Shown here piece after piece: positions 1 to 13,400 of a stretch of 46,851 nt of DNA. The notes under the pieces are model-generated. The model saw only the letters and a list, made by a program, of their open reading frames with translations. It searched no databases and had not been told where the DNA came from. Position numbers and translations under genes: made by a program. Location: IMG/VR virus record IMGVR_UViG_3300033182_000535, positions 1 to 46,851 of that record. One strand, written 5' to 3'. The number at the start of each line of letters is the position of its first letter. Position 1 is the stretch's first letter. Origin of the DNA: a virus.

Positions 1-2
1 CA

Positions 3-635
3 AATGAAAAAGCTGCTGGACTGCTCCAAGGCGACCTTGACATTGCAAATCTAACTGCAGAAACATTTGGTAGTCTTGATATTGCAGCACTAACCAGTAA
101 TCCTGTTAGTAAACTAGCTGAGTCTATTGGCGGCATTGGTATTGTTAAAGGTAATGCTGGCGAGATCCTTGGTGGTAGTGTAGTAGCATTGACAAGCTCA
201 ATATCATTTAGTAGCCTAGAAAAAGCAATGTCTAATGCTCAAAACACAGTCAGTTCAATGTTTAACAACAGTAACACCAAAGTAGTAGCCCCTAAGGTTA
301 CAATACCAAAAGCAGTGTCGCAAACTATAAACAGAGAAAGCATTGATTCAGCAATGGCAGAGTTAGTGGGTAATCCTAAAGTAGCACTTCCTAATTTTAC
401 AGGTGTGTTAAATGCAAGTGCATTAGAGTTGCCAAGTTTAAGTGGCCTGATCGATCAAGCACAACAACTTAATCCAGGACAACCAATACTTGTTACTCGA
501 TGCGATGGTGCTCCGGAACTAATTGGTCCAACAAAAGCTGAGTGCGAATCAGCCGGAGGAACCTGGGTTGAATATTATATAAATAGTAATGGTGAGCGAA
601 CAGCAGCTCCGTTACCAGGAACCACATTAACCTAA
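3..635 (+). CDS. Virion structural protein, C-terminal part (5' end outside window)
   Basis: The reading frame is open from the first complete codon at base 3, so the gene begins before the window; about 210 residues are seen. A TTG at 189 lies inside this frame and is not a likely start. The visible part is rich in Ala, Ser, Thr and Asn with low-complexity helical character. It ends with a short two-cysteine module (TRCDGAPELIG, then KAECESAGGTW). I do not recognise a catalytic domain. It overlaps the gp25 gene by one base (TAATG), so it belongs to the baseplate operon. By position it could be the end of a gp5-like hub or another baseplate protein, but that is only inference from gene order. 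Confidence 0.6.
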   Translation, partial: NEKAAGLLQGDLDIANLTAETFGSLDIAALTSNPVSKLAESIGGIGIVKGNAGEILGGSVVALTSSISFSSLEKAMSNAQNTVSSMFNNSNTKVVAPKVTIPKAVSQTINRESIDSAMAELVGNPKVALPNFTGVLNASALELPSLSGLIDQAQQLNPGQPILVTRCDGAPELIGPTKAECESAGGTWVEYYINSNGERTAAPLPGTTLT

Positions 636-1009
636 TGGCAAGATTTCGAGGATTCTCAACAATAGGCAAGTATAAGAAGTTTACGCTAACTGATTATGAG
701 TTAGTTAAACGTGACCTATTGAATGCATTAAATATTCGCGAAGGCGAACTACCTGGTCGCCCGGAGTTTGGAACTCGCTTGTGGAATTTTCTGTTTGAAG
801 CAAACGATAACAATACAATACGGAATATAACCAAAGAAGTTGAACGTATAGCCAGTTATGACCCGCGAGTATTAATAAATGATGTTATTGTGACACAAGA
901 CGATCACGGTATTGTATTAGAATTAGTTGTTACAATTCAACCTAACCAAGATCCTGAACTGCTGCGAATTAAATTTGACGAAGAATCAAACACTGCCGCC
1001 TTTGTATAA
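635..1009 (+). CDS. 25: Baseplate wedge subunit, T4 gp25-like
   Basis: This 124-residue protein matches the T4 gp25 family (gp25/lysozyme-like fold, homologous to the sheath-initiator of contractile tails). The family signature is clear around residues 40-55, where PGRPEFGTRLWNFLFE follows the N-terminal segment, with a typical beta-rich C-terminal half. The length is close to the usual 120-135. In T4-like phages gp25 sits in the wedge with gp6 and gp53 and helps nucleate the tail sheath. The start codon overlaps the stop of the preceding gene and gp6 follows after a short gap, which is the expected baseplate neighbourhood. Confidence 0.93.
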   Translation: MARFRGFSTIGKYKKFTLTDYELVKRDLLNALNIREGELPGRPEFGTRLWNFLFEANDNNTIRNITKEVERIASYDPRVLINDVIVTQDDHGIVLELVVTIQPNQDPELLRIKFDEESNTAAFV

Positions 1010-1029
1010 ACTACGCCGTTTATAAGTGT

Positions 1030-1037
1030 CATAAATA
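1030..1037 (+). promoter_or_regulatory. Putative T4-type late promoter box (CATAAATA) before gp6
   Basis: CATAAATA differs from the T4 late promoter consensus TATAAATA only at the first base. It lies in the 57-base gap between gp25 and gp6, 29 bases before the gp6 ATG at 1067. Similar NATAAATA boxes occur in the next three structural-gene gaps, which supports the call. Confidence 0.55.
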
Positions 1038-1066
1038 CTACAATATTTTAACAACGGATATTGTAT

Positions 1067-4000
1067 ATGGCAACTACATCACGACAAACTGCTATGTTTG
1101 GTATTGAAGACTGGAAACGTCTATACCAAACATACAGCGAAGCAGACTTCCAAAGCTATAACTTTGAAACACTACGCAAATCATTTATTGATTACCTGCG
1201 TCAGTACTACCCAGAATCGTTTAACGACTTTGTAGAATCGTCAGAGTTTATTGCAATGCTTGACTTGATTGCATTTATGGGTCAATCATTAGCGTTCCGG
1301 GTAGACTTAAACTCAAGAGAAAATTTTCTAGACACAGCTGAGCGTCGTGACTCAGTTGTTAACCTGGCAAAATTAGTTGGCTATACTCCTAAGCGTAACC
1401 AAGCAGCTCGCGGCTATTTAAAGGTTAATAGCGTATCTACAACAGAGTCAATACTAGATTATAACCGCAATAACCTAGCAAATGTTACGGTACGCTGGAA
1501 CGACCGTACCAATAACGACTGGCAAGAGCAATTTAAAACAATTATCAACGCCATACTTGTTGACTCGCAGGCAGTAGGCTCACCGGGTAATTCGCAAGAT
1601 ATTCAAGGTATTCGCACACAAGAATATACAATTAACACCGCAAGAGGCATTGTGCCAGTTATTCCATTTACCGCAACAGTTGACGGTGTTAATATGCCTT
1701 TTGAAATTACGTCAAGTACAAGTGTTAACAAAACATATATTTACGAACCAGCACCGCAAGCAAATGGCGACTTAAACCTATTATACCGCAGCGATAATCT
1801 AGGCTTTGGATCTAAAAATACAGGGTATTTTTTCCAGTTCAAACAAGGCTCTTTGCAGTTCCGCGATTTTAATCTAAGCGAGCGCATCACAAACCGCACA
1901 GTTGATATTAACATTGACGGTGTAAACAACTCTGACGTCTGGCTGTACAAGTTGAACCCTCGCACCTCTCAAGTAACTGACCAATGGACTCAGGTAGAGA
2001 ACATTTACGGCACTGAAAGTCAGAAAGATGCTGCTGACAGAAAACTGTATAGCGTAACTAGTCGCGCGAACGATCAGATTACTATTAACTTTGGCGATGG
2101 TATCTTCTCAGAAATACCAATTGGCGCCTATAGATCTTACACACGCTCTAGTAACGGTTTAGAATATGTTATTAACCCTGAAGAAATGCAGTCTATCACG
2201 GTATCGGTTAGCTATGTGTCAAGACACGGACGCACAGAAACAGCAACGTTTACACTAGGCTTACAAGAAAACGTAAGCAACAGTCGTGCAAGAGAATCAA
2301 TTGCAGACATCAAACGCAGAGCACCTGCACGTTTTTACACACAAAACCGTATGGTAAATGGCGAAGACTACAACAACTTCCCATATACGCAGTTTACTAG
2401 CATTGTTAAATCAAAAGCAGTTAACCGTTCAAACATTGGTGCAAGTCGATACCTAGACTTAGCAGATCCAACCGGCAAATACAGTTCAATTAACACGTTT
2501 TCTAGCGATGGAGCATTCTATCAAGTTAGTAATACAAGTTCATTTGGATTTACATTTGTAGATACCAATGATATTGAGAAAGCTATTAAAAACAGTGTAG
2601 AACCAGCTTTGAGCAGTCGACAAATGCTGCATTTTTACTACAGCAACTTTACTCGTCAGCCGTTGACTGCGCTAGACCTAGCGTGGGTTCAGTCTACTAC
2701 CTCTAACAATGCAACCACTGGTTACTTTGAAGATTCTGATGGTAATCCAGTTTCCGTCGGATCTGGCACAGGATCCAACACGCAATTTCTAAATGAAAAT
2801 TGTCTAATTAAATTTGTAGCTCCGCCAGGAATGTATTTTGATCTTAATAACCGTTTAAAAACAGGTGCTCCCACTAGCCCAAGCGACAAAGAGTATGTGT
2901 GGGCAAGCATCAAAGCGTTAACCGGCGACGGAACAAACGATGGCCTAGGTAACGACAAAGATGGCGTTGGAGCAGTGGTTCTGAACGATTATATTCCAAG
3001 TCGCGCAATTCCAGTTGAAGTTATTCCGGTATTTGATACCGACCTTCCGTTGGCAGTCGAACAAGCAATGATAGCTCAAATTGAGTTATACCGTGATTTT
3101 GGTCTTGGGTACAACAGTGAAACAGGAGAGTGGTATATTATTTCAACTAATAACTTAGACTTAACCAGTGAGTTTTCAGTTGCTAATGCGCAAGACACTA
3201 CAAACACTAGACTAGACGCAAGCTGGCTAATTAGGTTTAGTACAGACGGTTTAAACTACACTGCAACATACCGAGAACTACAATATTACTTTGCAAGTGT
3301 GACTGAAACGCGATTCTTCTTTGATTCAAATCAAAGTATCTACGACAGCAAACTAGGCAAAACCATCAACGACTTTATTAAAGTACTTAGAACGAATTCA
3401 AAACCAGATTCCCACGCAGCACTTGGCGGCGATGTAGTGCTTGACATTATTGGACAAACTGTTGAGTCAGACGGTTTTGTAAACGATTTTAGCGTTGAAG
3501 TGTCGTTCTCTGATAACGATTTAGATGGCGTACCAAACGACCCAGATTTCTTTAACACATTAGTCGCTCCAACCGTTAATCCTGCAGCGAAGAATGTATT
3601 CTTTGAACGCACCATTGACTTTGATGGTTTGGAGAGGTACTTGCCGCTTGCACCGTCTATTGTCAATACAAGTTATGCTACCCTCGACGCGATTGAACTA
3701 GCAAAATCAGAGTTCTCAAACGGTCAAGTTTTTTATGCAACATTGGCCCAGGAATTTTTTGAACTAACAGTAGCAAATGATGTTAGGACAGTTGCTAAAA
3801 CAACAGATTATATTGCTCGTACAGGACGTTCTGATTTACAATTCCAGTATAGACACAACTCTCCAGCAAATCGTCGCATCAACCCAGGAACAACTAATAT
3901 CATTGACTTGTTCCTAGTAACAGCGGAATACTATGTAGCGTATACACGATGGATACAAGATATCACTGGTACCGTTACTAAGCCAACACCACCAAGCACT

Positions 4001-4468
4001 GGTGAGCTTGCAGTAGCATACGATACACTAAACGATTATAAGATGTTGTCTGACAATTTAATCATGGAGTCAGTTAAATTTAAACCAATATTTGGAAGTA
4101 AAGCTGAACCGGCACTTCAGGCTAGCATCAAAGTTGTTAAACACGAAAATGCTATTGTGAGCAATAGTGAAATTAAATCGCGTGTTATTGCAGCAATTAA
4201 TACATACTTTGATATTGACAACTGGGACTTTGGAGAAACATTTTATTTCTCCGAATTATCAGCATATTTGCATGAAGAACTAGGAAGCACAATTGGTTCA
4301 GTTGTGTTACTACCCAAAGACCCAACTCGTAGCTTTGGTGATTTGTATCAAGTTAACTCAGCACCAAACGAAATTTTTGTAAGCGCAGCAACAGTAAATG
4401 ACGTTGAAATTGTTAACGGATTAACTATCAGCCAACTAAGAATAACAAATACAACTGGAGTAGCATAA
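1067..4468 (+). CDS. 6: Baseplate wedge subunit, T4 gp6-like
   Basis: A 1,133-residue baseplate wedge protein. Residues about 30-110 carry the strongly conserved gp6 core of marine T4-like phages: a YLRQYYPESFNDFVESSEF block, then IAFMGQSLAFRVDLNSRENF and a TAERRDSVVNLAKLVGYTPKR block. Gp6 dimers clamp neighbouring wedges and form the inner ring of the baseplate. The protein is much longer than T4 gp6 (660 aa). The extra middle and C-terminal material is Asn/Thr/Ser-rich and beta-like, as is common in marine relatives. I chose the ATG at 1067 over an upstream TTG at 1061 because it is a normal start and the family begins near there. A late-promoter-like box lies 29 bases upstream. The giant structural gene follows after 4 bases. 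Confidence 0.92.
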   Translation: MATTSRQTAMFGIEDWKRLYQTYSEADFQSYNFETLRKSFIDYLRQYYPESFNDFVESSEFIAMLDLIAFMGQSLAFRVDLNSRENFLDTAERRDSVVNLAKLVGYTPKRNQAARGYLKVNSVSTTESILDYNRNNLANVTVRWNDRTNNDWQEQFKTIINAILVDSQAVGSPGNSQDIQGIRTQEYTINTARGIVPVIPFTATVDGVNMPFEITSSTSVNKTYIYEPAPQANGDLNLLYRSDNLGFGSKNTGYFFQFKQGSLQFRDFNLSERITNRTVDINIDGVNNSDVWLYKLNPRTSQVTDQWTQVENIYGTESQKDAADRKLYSVTSRANDQITINFGDGIFSEIPIGAYRSYTRSSNGLEYVINPEEMQSITVSVSYVSRHGRTETATFTLGLQENVSNSRARESIADIKRRAPARFYTQNRMVNGEDYNNFPYTQFTSIVKSKAVNRSNIGASRYLDLADPTGKYSSINTFSSDGAFYQVSNTSSFGFTFVDTNDIEKAIKNSVEPALSSRQMLHFYYSNFTRQPLTALDLAWVQSTTSNNATTGYFEDSDGNPVSVGSGTGSNTQFLNENCLIKFVAPPGMYFDLNNRLKTGAPTSPSDKEYVWASIKALTGDGTNDGLGNDKDGVGAVVLNDYIPSRAIPVEVIPVFDTDLPLAVEQAMIAQIELYRDFGLGYNSETGEWYIISTNNLDLTSEFSVANAQDTTNTRLDASWLIRFSTDGLNYTATYRELQYYFASVTETRFFFDSNQSIYDSKLGKTINDFIKVLRTNSKPDSHAALGGDVVLDIIGQTVESDGFVNDFSVEVSFSDNDLDGVPNDPDFFNTLVAPTVNPAAKNVFFERTIDFDGLERYLPLAPSIVNTSYATLDAIELAKSEFSNGQVFYATLAQEFFELTVANDVRTVAKTTDYIARTGRSDLQFQYRHNSPANRRINPGTTNIIDLFLVTAEYYVAYTRWIQDITGTVTKPTPPSTGELAVAYDTLNDYKMLSDNLIMESVKFKPIFGSKAEPALQASIKVVKHENAIVSNSEIKSRVIAAINTYFDIDNWDFGETFYFSELSAYLHEELGSTIGSVVLLPKDPTRSFGDLYQVNSAPNEIFVSAATVNDVEIVNGLTISQLRITNTTGVA

Positions 4469-4472
4469 AAGA

Positions 4473-7400
4473 ATGGCACGAATTCGCACCGTAGATTTTT
4501 TACCTGAGATTTTTAAAACTGATGTTAACCGTGAGTTTTTAGGAGCAACACTTGATCAACTTGTGCAAGAGCCTGAACTTAAAAAGATTCAAGGCTATGT
4601 TGGTCGACGTTTTGGCCCAGGGACACAATTTAATGACAGTTATGTTCTTGAAGAAAGCGAAATACGTTCAAATTATCAGTTTGAACCAAGCATTGTGTTT
4701 GATGACATAGACGGCAAAACTCAAGATGCAATTACATATCCTGGTATCATTGATGCATTGGCAGTTGCTGGTGCAAATGTTACACGCCATGACCGTTTAT
4801 TTGCAAGCGAAACGTACTCGTGGGACCCACATATTGACTTTGACAAGTTTATCAATTACGGTCAATATTATTGGCTGCCTGGTGGGCCAGATGCAGTTGA
4901 TGTACAGTCAACAACTATTGCAGTAACAGATGATTTTGAAGTTACGCTGACAGATGATAACAAGTATAATTTAAGTGGCATTTCTGGGAATAATCCAACA
5001 CTTACACTAGTTCGTGGTGGCTCATACACCTTCCAGGTTGACCAAGACTCGCCGTTTTGGATACAAGCACAGGCCGGTGTTGACGGAACACTTGACTACG
5101 CACCAAACATTAGTAGTCGTAGCGTACTTGGTGTTAACAACAACGGCGCTAGCAGCGGTACAGTTACGTTTAACGTACCAACAGTAAACGCACAACAGTT
5201 TTATTATAACTTAGAAGAGATTGCAGGCGGTGTTGATTTAGTTACTACCCAACGTTTTGACTCAATTAACCGTAAATTTGTTAGCGAGTTTGACGGTATT
5301 GACGGTATTAAAGATCTTGAAGGCAAGACTCTTGTATTCCTACAAGATCAGCCAGGCGACAGTTCTGACCTAGGTTGGCAACGTGTTGGACAATTTGATA
5401 ATGATACATACGGACAGTACGGTGATAAGTTTGATCCTACTACCTACCTTGATAGTCAAGCAGAACGCTATAGTCTATACACTATTAACTATGTCAGACC
5501 AAATAGTTCCTCAGACGAAGGTATGTATATTGAGCTAGTTGCTGTTCAGGAAATTGATAACTTTACAAAGTTTACCGTTGGTTACGGTACTGAATATTCT
5601 AACCGCACATTCTTCAAGAACGCAAGCGGTTACTTTGAAGAACAACCTTTATTAACAGCAGCCAATGATTACTTGTACTATCAAGATGGCAATACAGTTA
5701 ACAAGTTTGGTGTAATTCGTTTGGTTGACAACGAGGGTGCAGAAGAGCTTAATATTGAAGTTGATATACTAGGACAACCCAACTACCTTTCGCCCAACGG
5801 AGTGACATTAACTAACGGACTAAAAGTTGTATTCAGAGGAAACGTAACTCCAGCATCGTATTCTAATAACGAGTACTATGTTGAGGGAGTTGGCTCTGCA
5901 ATCACATTAACTCCAGTTGACGATTTAATCTGTCCCAATGAGTTCTACAATAATGTTGACGGCACAATTAACCAACCGCAAGAACTTGATTATCTAACAA
6001 TCAAGCGTTCGTCAATTGACCGGAACCCTTGGTCTAGAAGTAACCGCTGGTTCCATAAAGATGTGATTGACAAAACTGCTGAATATAATAAAAGTATAGC
6101 ATCATACAACAATGAGTTTAGAGCTAAGAGACCTATCATTGAATTTGACGCTAATCTAAACTTATTTGAAAACGGCACCGTTGCAATCAGTTCGGTTGAT
6201 GTTATTGACTTTGTTACAACAGATGCTCTTTCAGATATTCATGGTAGCGCCGGACATTATGTTGATGGGTATGCGTTAACTAACGGAAGTCGAGTTATAT
6301 TTGCTAACGACGCGGACACACTGGTTAGGAATAAGATCTATACTGTTACTATCGCTGATCCTGATGATGATTCTACTGAGTACGGAAGTATAATTGTTCT
6401 GCAAGAAGCAGATGACGCTGAGGTTCTTCCAAATCAGACTGTGTATTGCAAGTCAGGACTTACACAAGTTGGTAAGCAGTACTTCTACACAAACAGCGAG
6501 ACGTGGCAGCAGTGTCAGGATAAAACAAAGGTTAATCAAGCACCGCTGTTTGACGTATACGACAAAGATGGGTACTCGCTCGGTGATGACACAAAGTACC
6601 TATCAACTAACTTTGCAGGTTCTAAGCTATTTTCATATAAAGTAGGTAGTACCGTTGCAGTTGATCCTGTACTAGGCTTCTCACTCGCGTATGAGAACAT
6701 TGATAACATTGGCGACATTGTATTTGAGAATTACCTGTATACAGATACCTTTGGGTATGTAGACGGTTCTTTAGCAACTACTAAGAAAGTGTCGGACGGT
6801 CTGCTACGAATTTATACTGATAGAACAAGTTACACCTCTCATTGTGGTTGGACAACCAGCGCAGATAAAAATTGGCAAAGACAGGTGTTTACGTTCCAGT
6901 ATGACGGATCTACACCATTGACAGCAGACGTTGCAGCTCGTACAGATTTAACAACACTAGCTGTTAAAGTCTATGTAAACAATAAGTTTGTAAATTCAAG
7001 CACATATACAGTTCGCAACAACGGAGAACAAACGTCAGTTACATTTAATGATACTTCGGATATTCAGACAGGTGATATAGTACAAGTTAAAATTATCTCG
7101 GAACAAGCAAGTAGTGTGGCTTATTATGAAGTTCCGAGTAACCTAGAGTCAAATACATTCAATCAAGATCAAAGCTCGTTTACTCTTGGTACGATTCGTA
7201 CCCACTACAACCGCTTAACAGAGAATGTTCCTGAGTTTAGTGGTTTAATCAATGGCGCCAACAACTCGCGAGACATTGGCAAATTGCCAAAGTACGGCGA
7301 CATGATTATACAACATAGTGCTCCAATTGCTCCAGCGGCATTCTTCTTACGCAATGCTGACTACGACTTTTTTAACAGTTTAAATCAAGCCAGCAAAGAT

Positions 7401-10400
7401 TATCAGAATTTTAAGAATCAGATTTTAAATTGGGTCTACACCAATGATATATATGATATGACTACAGCAGAGGTGTTAGATGCTGCACTAGCAGATATTA
7501 ACATTGGTAAAACCGATAACTCAACCTACTACTGGGAAGACATGCTACCGTTTGGCGGCGACTACACTGAGAGTCGTAATACCGTAAGTGTAATTAGCAC
7601 ACGCAACTATACTACATCCAACATATATGACTTTACTTCTGCTAATACAAAAGCCATTAGTGTATACCACAACGATCAATTACTAGTAGTAGGCGACGAC
7701 TACACAGTAGCAACAGACGGACCTCGCATCACACTTACATTTGACCCAGAAATTGGCGATACAATCAACATTCGTGAGTATGCAACCACATACGGGTCGT
7801 ACTGTCCGCCAACTCCTACTAAGTTAGGTTTGTACACTGCTAAAGATCCAGAGATTTATACAGATTATACTTACACTGTTCCGCAGATTATAATTCAAGG
7901 ACACGATGGTTCAATGACCGTTGGCTTTGGCGACGAGCGTGATAACGTATTATTAGAGTTTGAACGTCGCATCTACAACAACATTAAATGGGAAGGCAAC
8001 CGTCCTCCAATTATTCGCGAAGATGTAATTGGCGGCGAGTTCCGTCGCACAGACTACACACTAGCAGAAACAAACGAAATTCTAGCAGAGTCGTTCCTAG
8101 ACTGGTGCGGATGGAATAAAATTGACTACAAAACACAAGACTATCGTTCAGACAACGAGTGGACCTGGAACTACAGTACAGCAACCTGTATACTAGACGG
8201 TAGCTTACTACCAGGCCACTGGCGAGGCATCTATCTCAAATATTATGACACAGACCATCCACACTTACATCCATGGGAGATGTTGGGCCTGCGTGATGCA
8301 CCAGGGTGGTGGGAAGATATATACGGTCCAGCACCTTATACTAGCGGTAACTTGATAATGTGGCAAGATCTAGAAGCAGGATATATTGCTGAACCAGGCA
8401 ATGAGCGGTATGACTCGCGCTATGCTCGCCCACGCCTAACAGAAATTATTCCTGTAGATTCAGAAGGCAATCTAGCGCCGCCATTGCAAGTGCTAGTAGG
8501 CAACTACAACAGTCTAGACTTCCGCAAGAGCTGGAACTTTGGCGACGGCGGTCCTGCAGAAGCAGCCTGGCGCCGTTCAAGTGCCTATGCTTTTGCAGTA
8601 CAAAAACTGTTTGCACTAACTAAACCAGCAGAATACTTTGCACTAATGGCAGATAGAGACTTATACAAGTACTCAAACACTTTAGGACAATATGTGCTCA
8701 ACGATCGGTATCGTTACGATTTCCGCAATACCGAAGTCCAGGATGTTAATACCTTTAAGCACAGCTACATTAACTGGATTGCAGAAGCACAACGTAGCAT
8801 TGGTGTTGAGAGTTCAACCAACTTAACTTTAGCTATGCAACAAACTGGTGTAAAACTAACATATCGCATGGCTGGATTTACTGGTAAAAATTATCTAAGA
8901 TTGTTTACTGATAAAAGCTCCCCCGACTCAACCAACGTTGGGCTAACTATCCCAGACGAGAGTTATCATTTACTTCTGTATAAAAATCAAACGTTTACTA
9001 ACTTACAGTACAGCAGTGTAATGATACAAAAAACCGCTAAAGGTTACGCAGTATACGGCAACTCACAAACAGAAGCATACTTCCGTATTTTAAAGTCTGA
9101 CAATGCTGCCCTGTCGGACGTTATAAAAATGGGCGATAATCAGTATCGCTTACCAAACAAGTTCACAAATACAGTTGTGAGAGTGCCATATGGGTATTCA
9201 TTTACTAGCGAAAACAGCGTAATTGATTTTCTAGCAAGTTACGGAGCGTACCTGCAATCACAAGGGTTAGTCTTTGAAGATAGAGAAAACAATTATACTC
9301 TAGACTGGGGACAAATGTGCAACGAGTTCTTAAACTGGTCTAGTCAAGGATGGTCTGAAGGAGCATTAATCAACATCAACCCGTCGGCAAATGTATTACA
9401 GTTTGAGCGTACTCGCGCTATTGTTGACGATTTAACTAATCTTGCAGTTAATGAAATGCCGTTAGACCAGAATCGAACTCCAATGACGGGACGAGACTAT
9501 GCAGTAACACGACTTGATAATGAGTTTAGAATTACCGGGTTGACCGACAAGAGTCTAAGTTACTTGCGCATCCGTGCTACAAACTATGAGCATCTGCTGG
9601 TACTTGATAACAGTTCAATCTTCAATGATTTGATGTATGATCCAGTTACTGGAATGCGTCAGCAGCGAATTCGAATTGACGGATATAAAACGTTAAATTG
9701 GGAAGGACAGCTTAATGCTCGCGGCTTTATTCTAAATCAGGATAATATTCGTACCTGGCGTGCTAACAGCACCTATAATAAAGGTGATCTAGTAGAGTAT
9801 AAGAACAGCTATTGGGCAGCATCCAAGCGTCTACAACCAGCTGAAACATTTGCTTTTGAAGACTGGGTTAAAGTAGATTATGACTTGATTAAGCAAGGAC
9901 TCTTACCAAACATTGCTAATAAAGCAGAGCAAATTGCAACATACTACAATAACCGCATTGCTAACCTTGAAACCGATGCTGATTTATTAGGCTTAGGATT
10001 GACTGGATTCCGAAAACGTGAATACTTAGACGAGTTAGGTCTAGACGATATTAGCCAAGTCGCTGTATATCAAAATATAGTAGAGAATAAAGGAACACCA
10101 TCTTCGGTTGAGGTATTCCAGAATTCTAATGTTGATAAGGCAGTGTTGGGCTATTCGGTGTTTGAAAACTGGGCTATCAAACGTGCAACATATGGTGCAA
10201 GTGATAACAAGCGATTTATTGATGTTGAACTTGATAACAAGGTGCTAACAAGTAATCCATGCACAGTTGAAATCAACAACATAAACTCAGAGAACGCTGA
10301 CCAGCTGACACTAATTAACGATATCTATAAACAGTCAAATAAAAATACAAGTATTGATATTTTTCCAGAGCTAGCAGAAAAGATTACTGATACCGTACTA

Positions 10401-13400
10401 CCAACTGCTGGATTTGTTAACGTTGATGATGTTGACATTTCAATCTTTAGTCTTGACGATTTAACAGGTATTAACAATAGCTTAGATCAGGTATACGAAG
10501 GAGCGTACATATGGGTAGCTCGTAAGAATGCCTATGACTGGGACGTCTATCGTTGTACTGCAATAGAGCCAAACAATATTATTGTAGTTGACAATCTAAA
10601 CGGCACACTGTCGTTAACGTTTGAATCTGACCACGGACTAGTAGCTGGCGAAGTATTGGTACTAACTAGTTTTTCAAGCCTATTAGATGGTGCACATCGT
10701 GTTATACAGGTAAACGACGCTCGCAGTCTAACAGTGGCAGGAAATCTAACACGAAATACAACATCAGTAACTGGTAATGCTATTGCGTTTAAATTAGAGT
10801 CAGCTCGATTTGAGCAAGCTAGTGACGTAGTCAATGCCAGCTATACCAGTAATCTTTTCTCTCAAGATAAGATATGGGCTGACACGAATCAAGACGGAAA
10901 GTGGAATGTCTATCAAAAGAATCAGCCTTTTAACGCAGTAACCTCACAAACACCAGTGAGTACTTCTACTAACGTTAATTTTGGTCAATCACTTTCGCAA
11001 GGTTCAAACAATGCTGGTCTGCTTGTTGGCGCACCAGCGTTTACTTCGGCAACCGCAGCAACAACCGGCGGACTATATTGCTATGTTAAAGAAAGTAATC
11101 AGTACCGCTATGTAACCACTATTGCTAATGTTAATGACGTTCAAGAATACGGAGCAAGTGTTGACTTTGCAACAGACTGGGCGGTAGCTGGTGCACCGGG
11201 CACTACAGGACAGTATAGTACAGCATTTGGCGCCGCAGTGGTGATTAAACGCAACACAACAACAAATTCGTTTGACGAATATCAATTACTAACAGCACCG
11301 GGTGGAGATCATCCATCACTAAGCAAGCGTTTTGGACACCAGGTTGTTATATCAGATGACGAAAATTGGATTTATGTGTCGTCACCTGTGTACCAAGATG
11401 TATACGCATATCAGAAGATTGCGTATCAGGAGCAGCAAGTAACAGCAACCACCGACGGTAGTTTGTTTAGGTACGACTTAACCAATAATATTGTCGTTGA
11501 CAATGAGCAACAGGTGCTGGTTAAAGTAGACGGCCAATTACTTGACTTCAGCGAGTATACTTTAAGCTCAAACATCTTAACAATCAGTAATACATTAGCG
11601 GCCGGAAAGACTGTAACCATTAGCAGACGTACCTCAACGTCTGCCACCGGTGATGGCTCAACAGTTGAATTCACTCAGGTTGGACAACTATACACAGCAA
11701 ATACAATTGAGTCGTTCCAGGTATACGTTGGTGGTGTACTAATGCGCCCCGAATATGACTATACTTTTGCTGCAGACTCAACTCTAACAGTTGATTTTAA
11801 AACAGCACCAGCGCCAGGCGTTGAGGTTCGTTTCCAAGCAAAAGATTACTTTAAATACGAATTTACAATCTCATCTAATGCTGGCGCTGGCGAAAGTATT
11901 GCTACAACTAGCGACGGCCAGCAGATTTATGTTGGTAAGCCAGAATACACCGATGGATCACTAAGCGATGCTGGTTCGGTAGCTGTGTATGAGCGCATAG
12001 TTGAGCGTGTTGTAGTAACTAATATCTCGCAGCGAACATATAATGTTCGTCGACAACTTGATCCTCAGAGCGCAGTGCGTGTTAACAACACACGGTTATT
12101 AAACAGCGATGTTAACGTAGGGCCAGGACAAACTTATACCATTGATACTCTAACAAACACTGTTACATTTGACGCTGATGTGGTATTTAACATTGGAGAT
12201 GTTATCGACATTGATGTCAACGAGCGTAACTTTGTACAAGAGTTAACACTTAGTAACCCTACTCAAGATGCTAATTTTGGTAATGCTATTAGTGTATGCC
12301 GCACAGATTGTTCGGTATATGTTGGCGCTCCGGGTGACAACTGGGTATTACCAAGTGCAGGTAGTGTAACTCGCTTCTTAAACGCAAGTCGTTTGTATGG
12401 TACAATAACTGGTACAGTTGCAAATCCAACACTAACACCTACTAATACAATTCGTATTGATAACGTAGATGTTGAAATTACAGGTACAAGTGTAGAGGAA
12501 GCAGCAGACAATATTAACGCAGCTATTATTCCAAACGTACAAGCCAGTGTAGCTGACGGCAAACTAACTATATCAGTGATTAACGAAGACGAAGCACCTA
12601 TTCGTAGCAAGCTGACTGTTATGCCGGGTGTTGGTACAGCGTTTGCAGATCTTGGTTTAGAACCATTTGCAAATGTACAAACTATTCGCTCTCCGGTAGA
12701 GAAAAGGTATGCACGTTTTGGATCCAGTGTGTGTGTAGATTTATCAGCTAGTAACTTAATAGTAGGATCTGTAAAAGGACATACTCAATTACCGGTGCTA
12801 CTTGACGCAACTGCAACAGAGTTTGATCGTAAAGCTACACGTTTTGTTGACCCTGTTACAGAATCAGGCGCAGTATATCTATATAACTTGTTACCAGGAG
12901 CAACAAATACATCTCCAGGTAATTTTGTGTTTGGTCAACAGATTTACGACGAGTTCATCAACGAACTTGATGGTTTTGGGCATGCAGTTGATTACAAAAA
13001 CGGTGTCCTGGTAGTTGCTAGCCCGGGCTATGATAGCCTAGTAGACAACGTTGGACGCATTGTAACATTTAATAATTTAAAAAATAAGTCATCATGGAGT
13101 GTAATCCAAACTGAACCAACACAAGTAGATGCTCGCAAAGCAAATCGCTGTTATATCTACGATAAGAATACCAATGACGTTAAAGAATATCTAGACTTTA
13201 TTGATCCAATCAACGGTAAATTACTTGGTGTAGTTAGGGAAAATCTTGACTATATTACCACAATAGACCCTGCTGTTTATAATGCAGAAGGTAAGAAACC
13301 AGGTGTAACTTGGACTAATGCACAAGTAGGAAAAATATGGTGGGACACGTCGAACGTACGATACAACAACTATAACCAACAAGATCTGTCCTACTCTGTT

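Noticed and set aside
189-635. A complete 148-residue gene starting at TTG 189
   Set aside because: The same frame is open back to the window start without a stop, so this is the tail of a longer gene.
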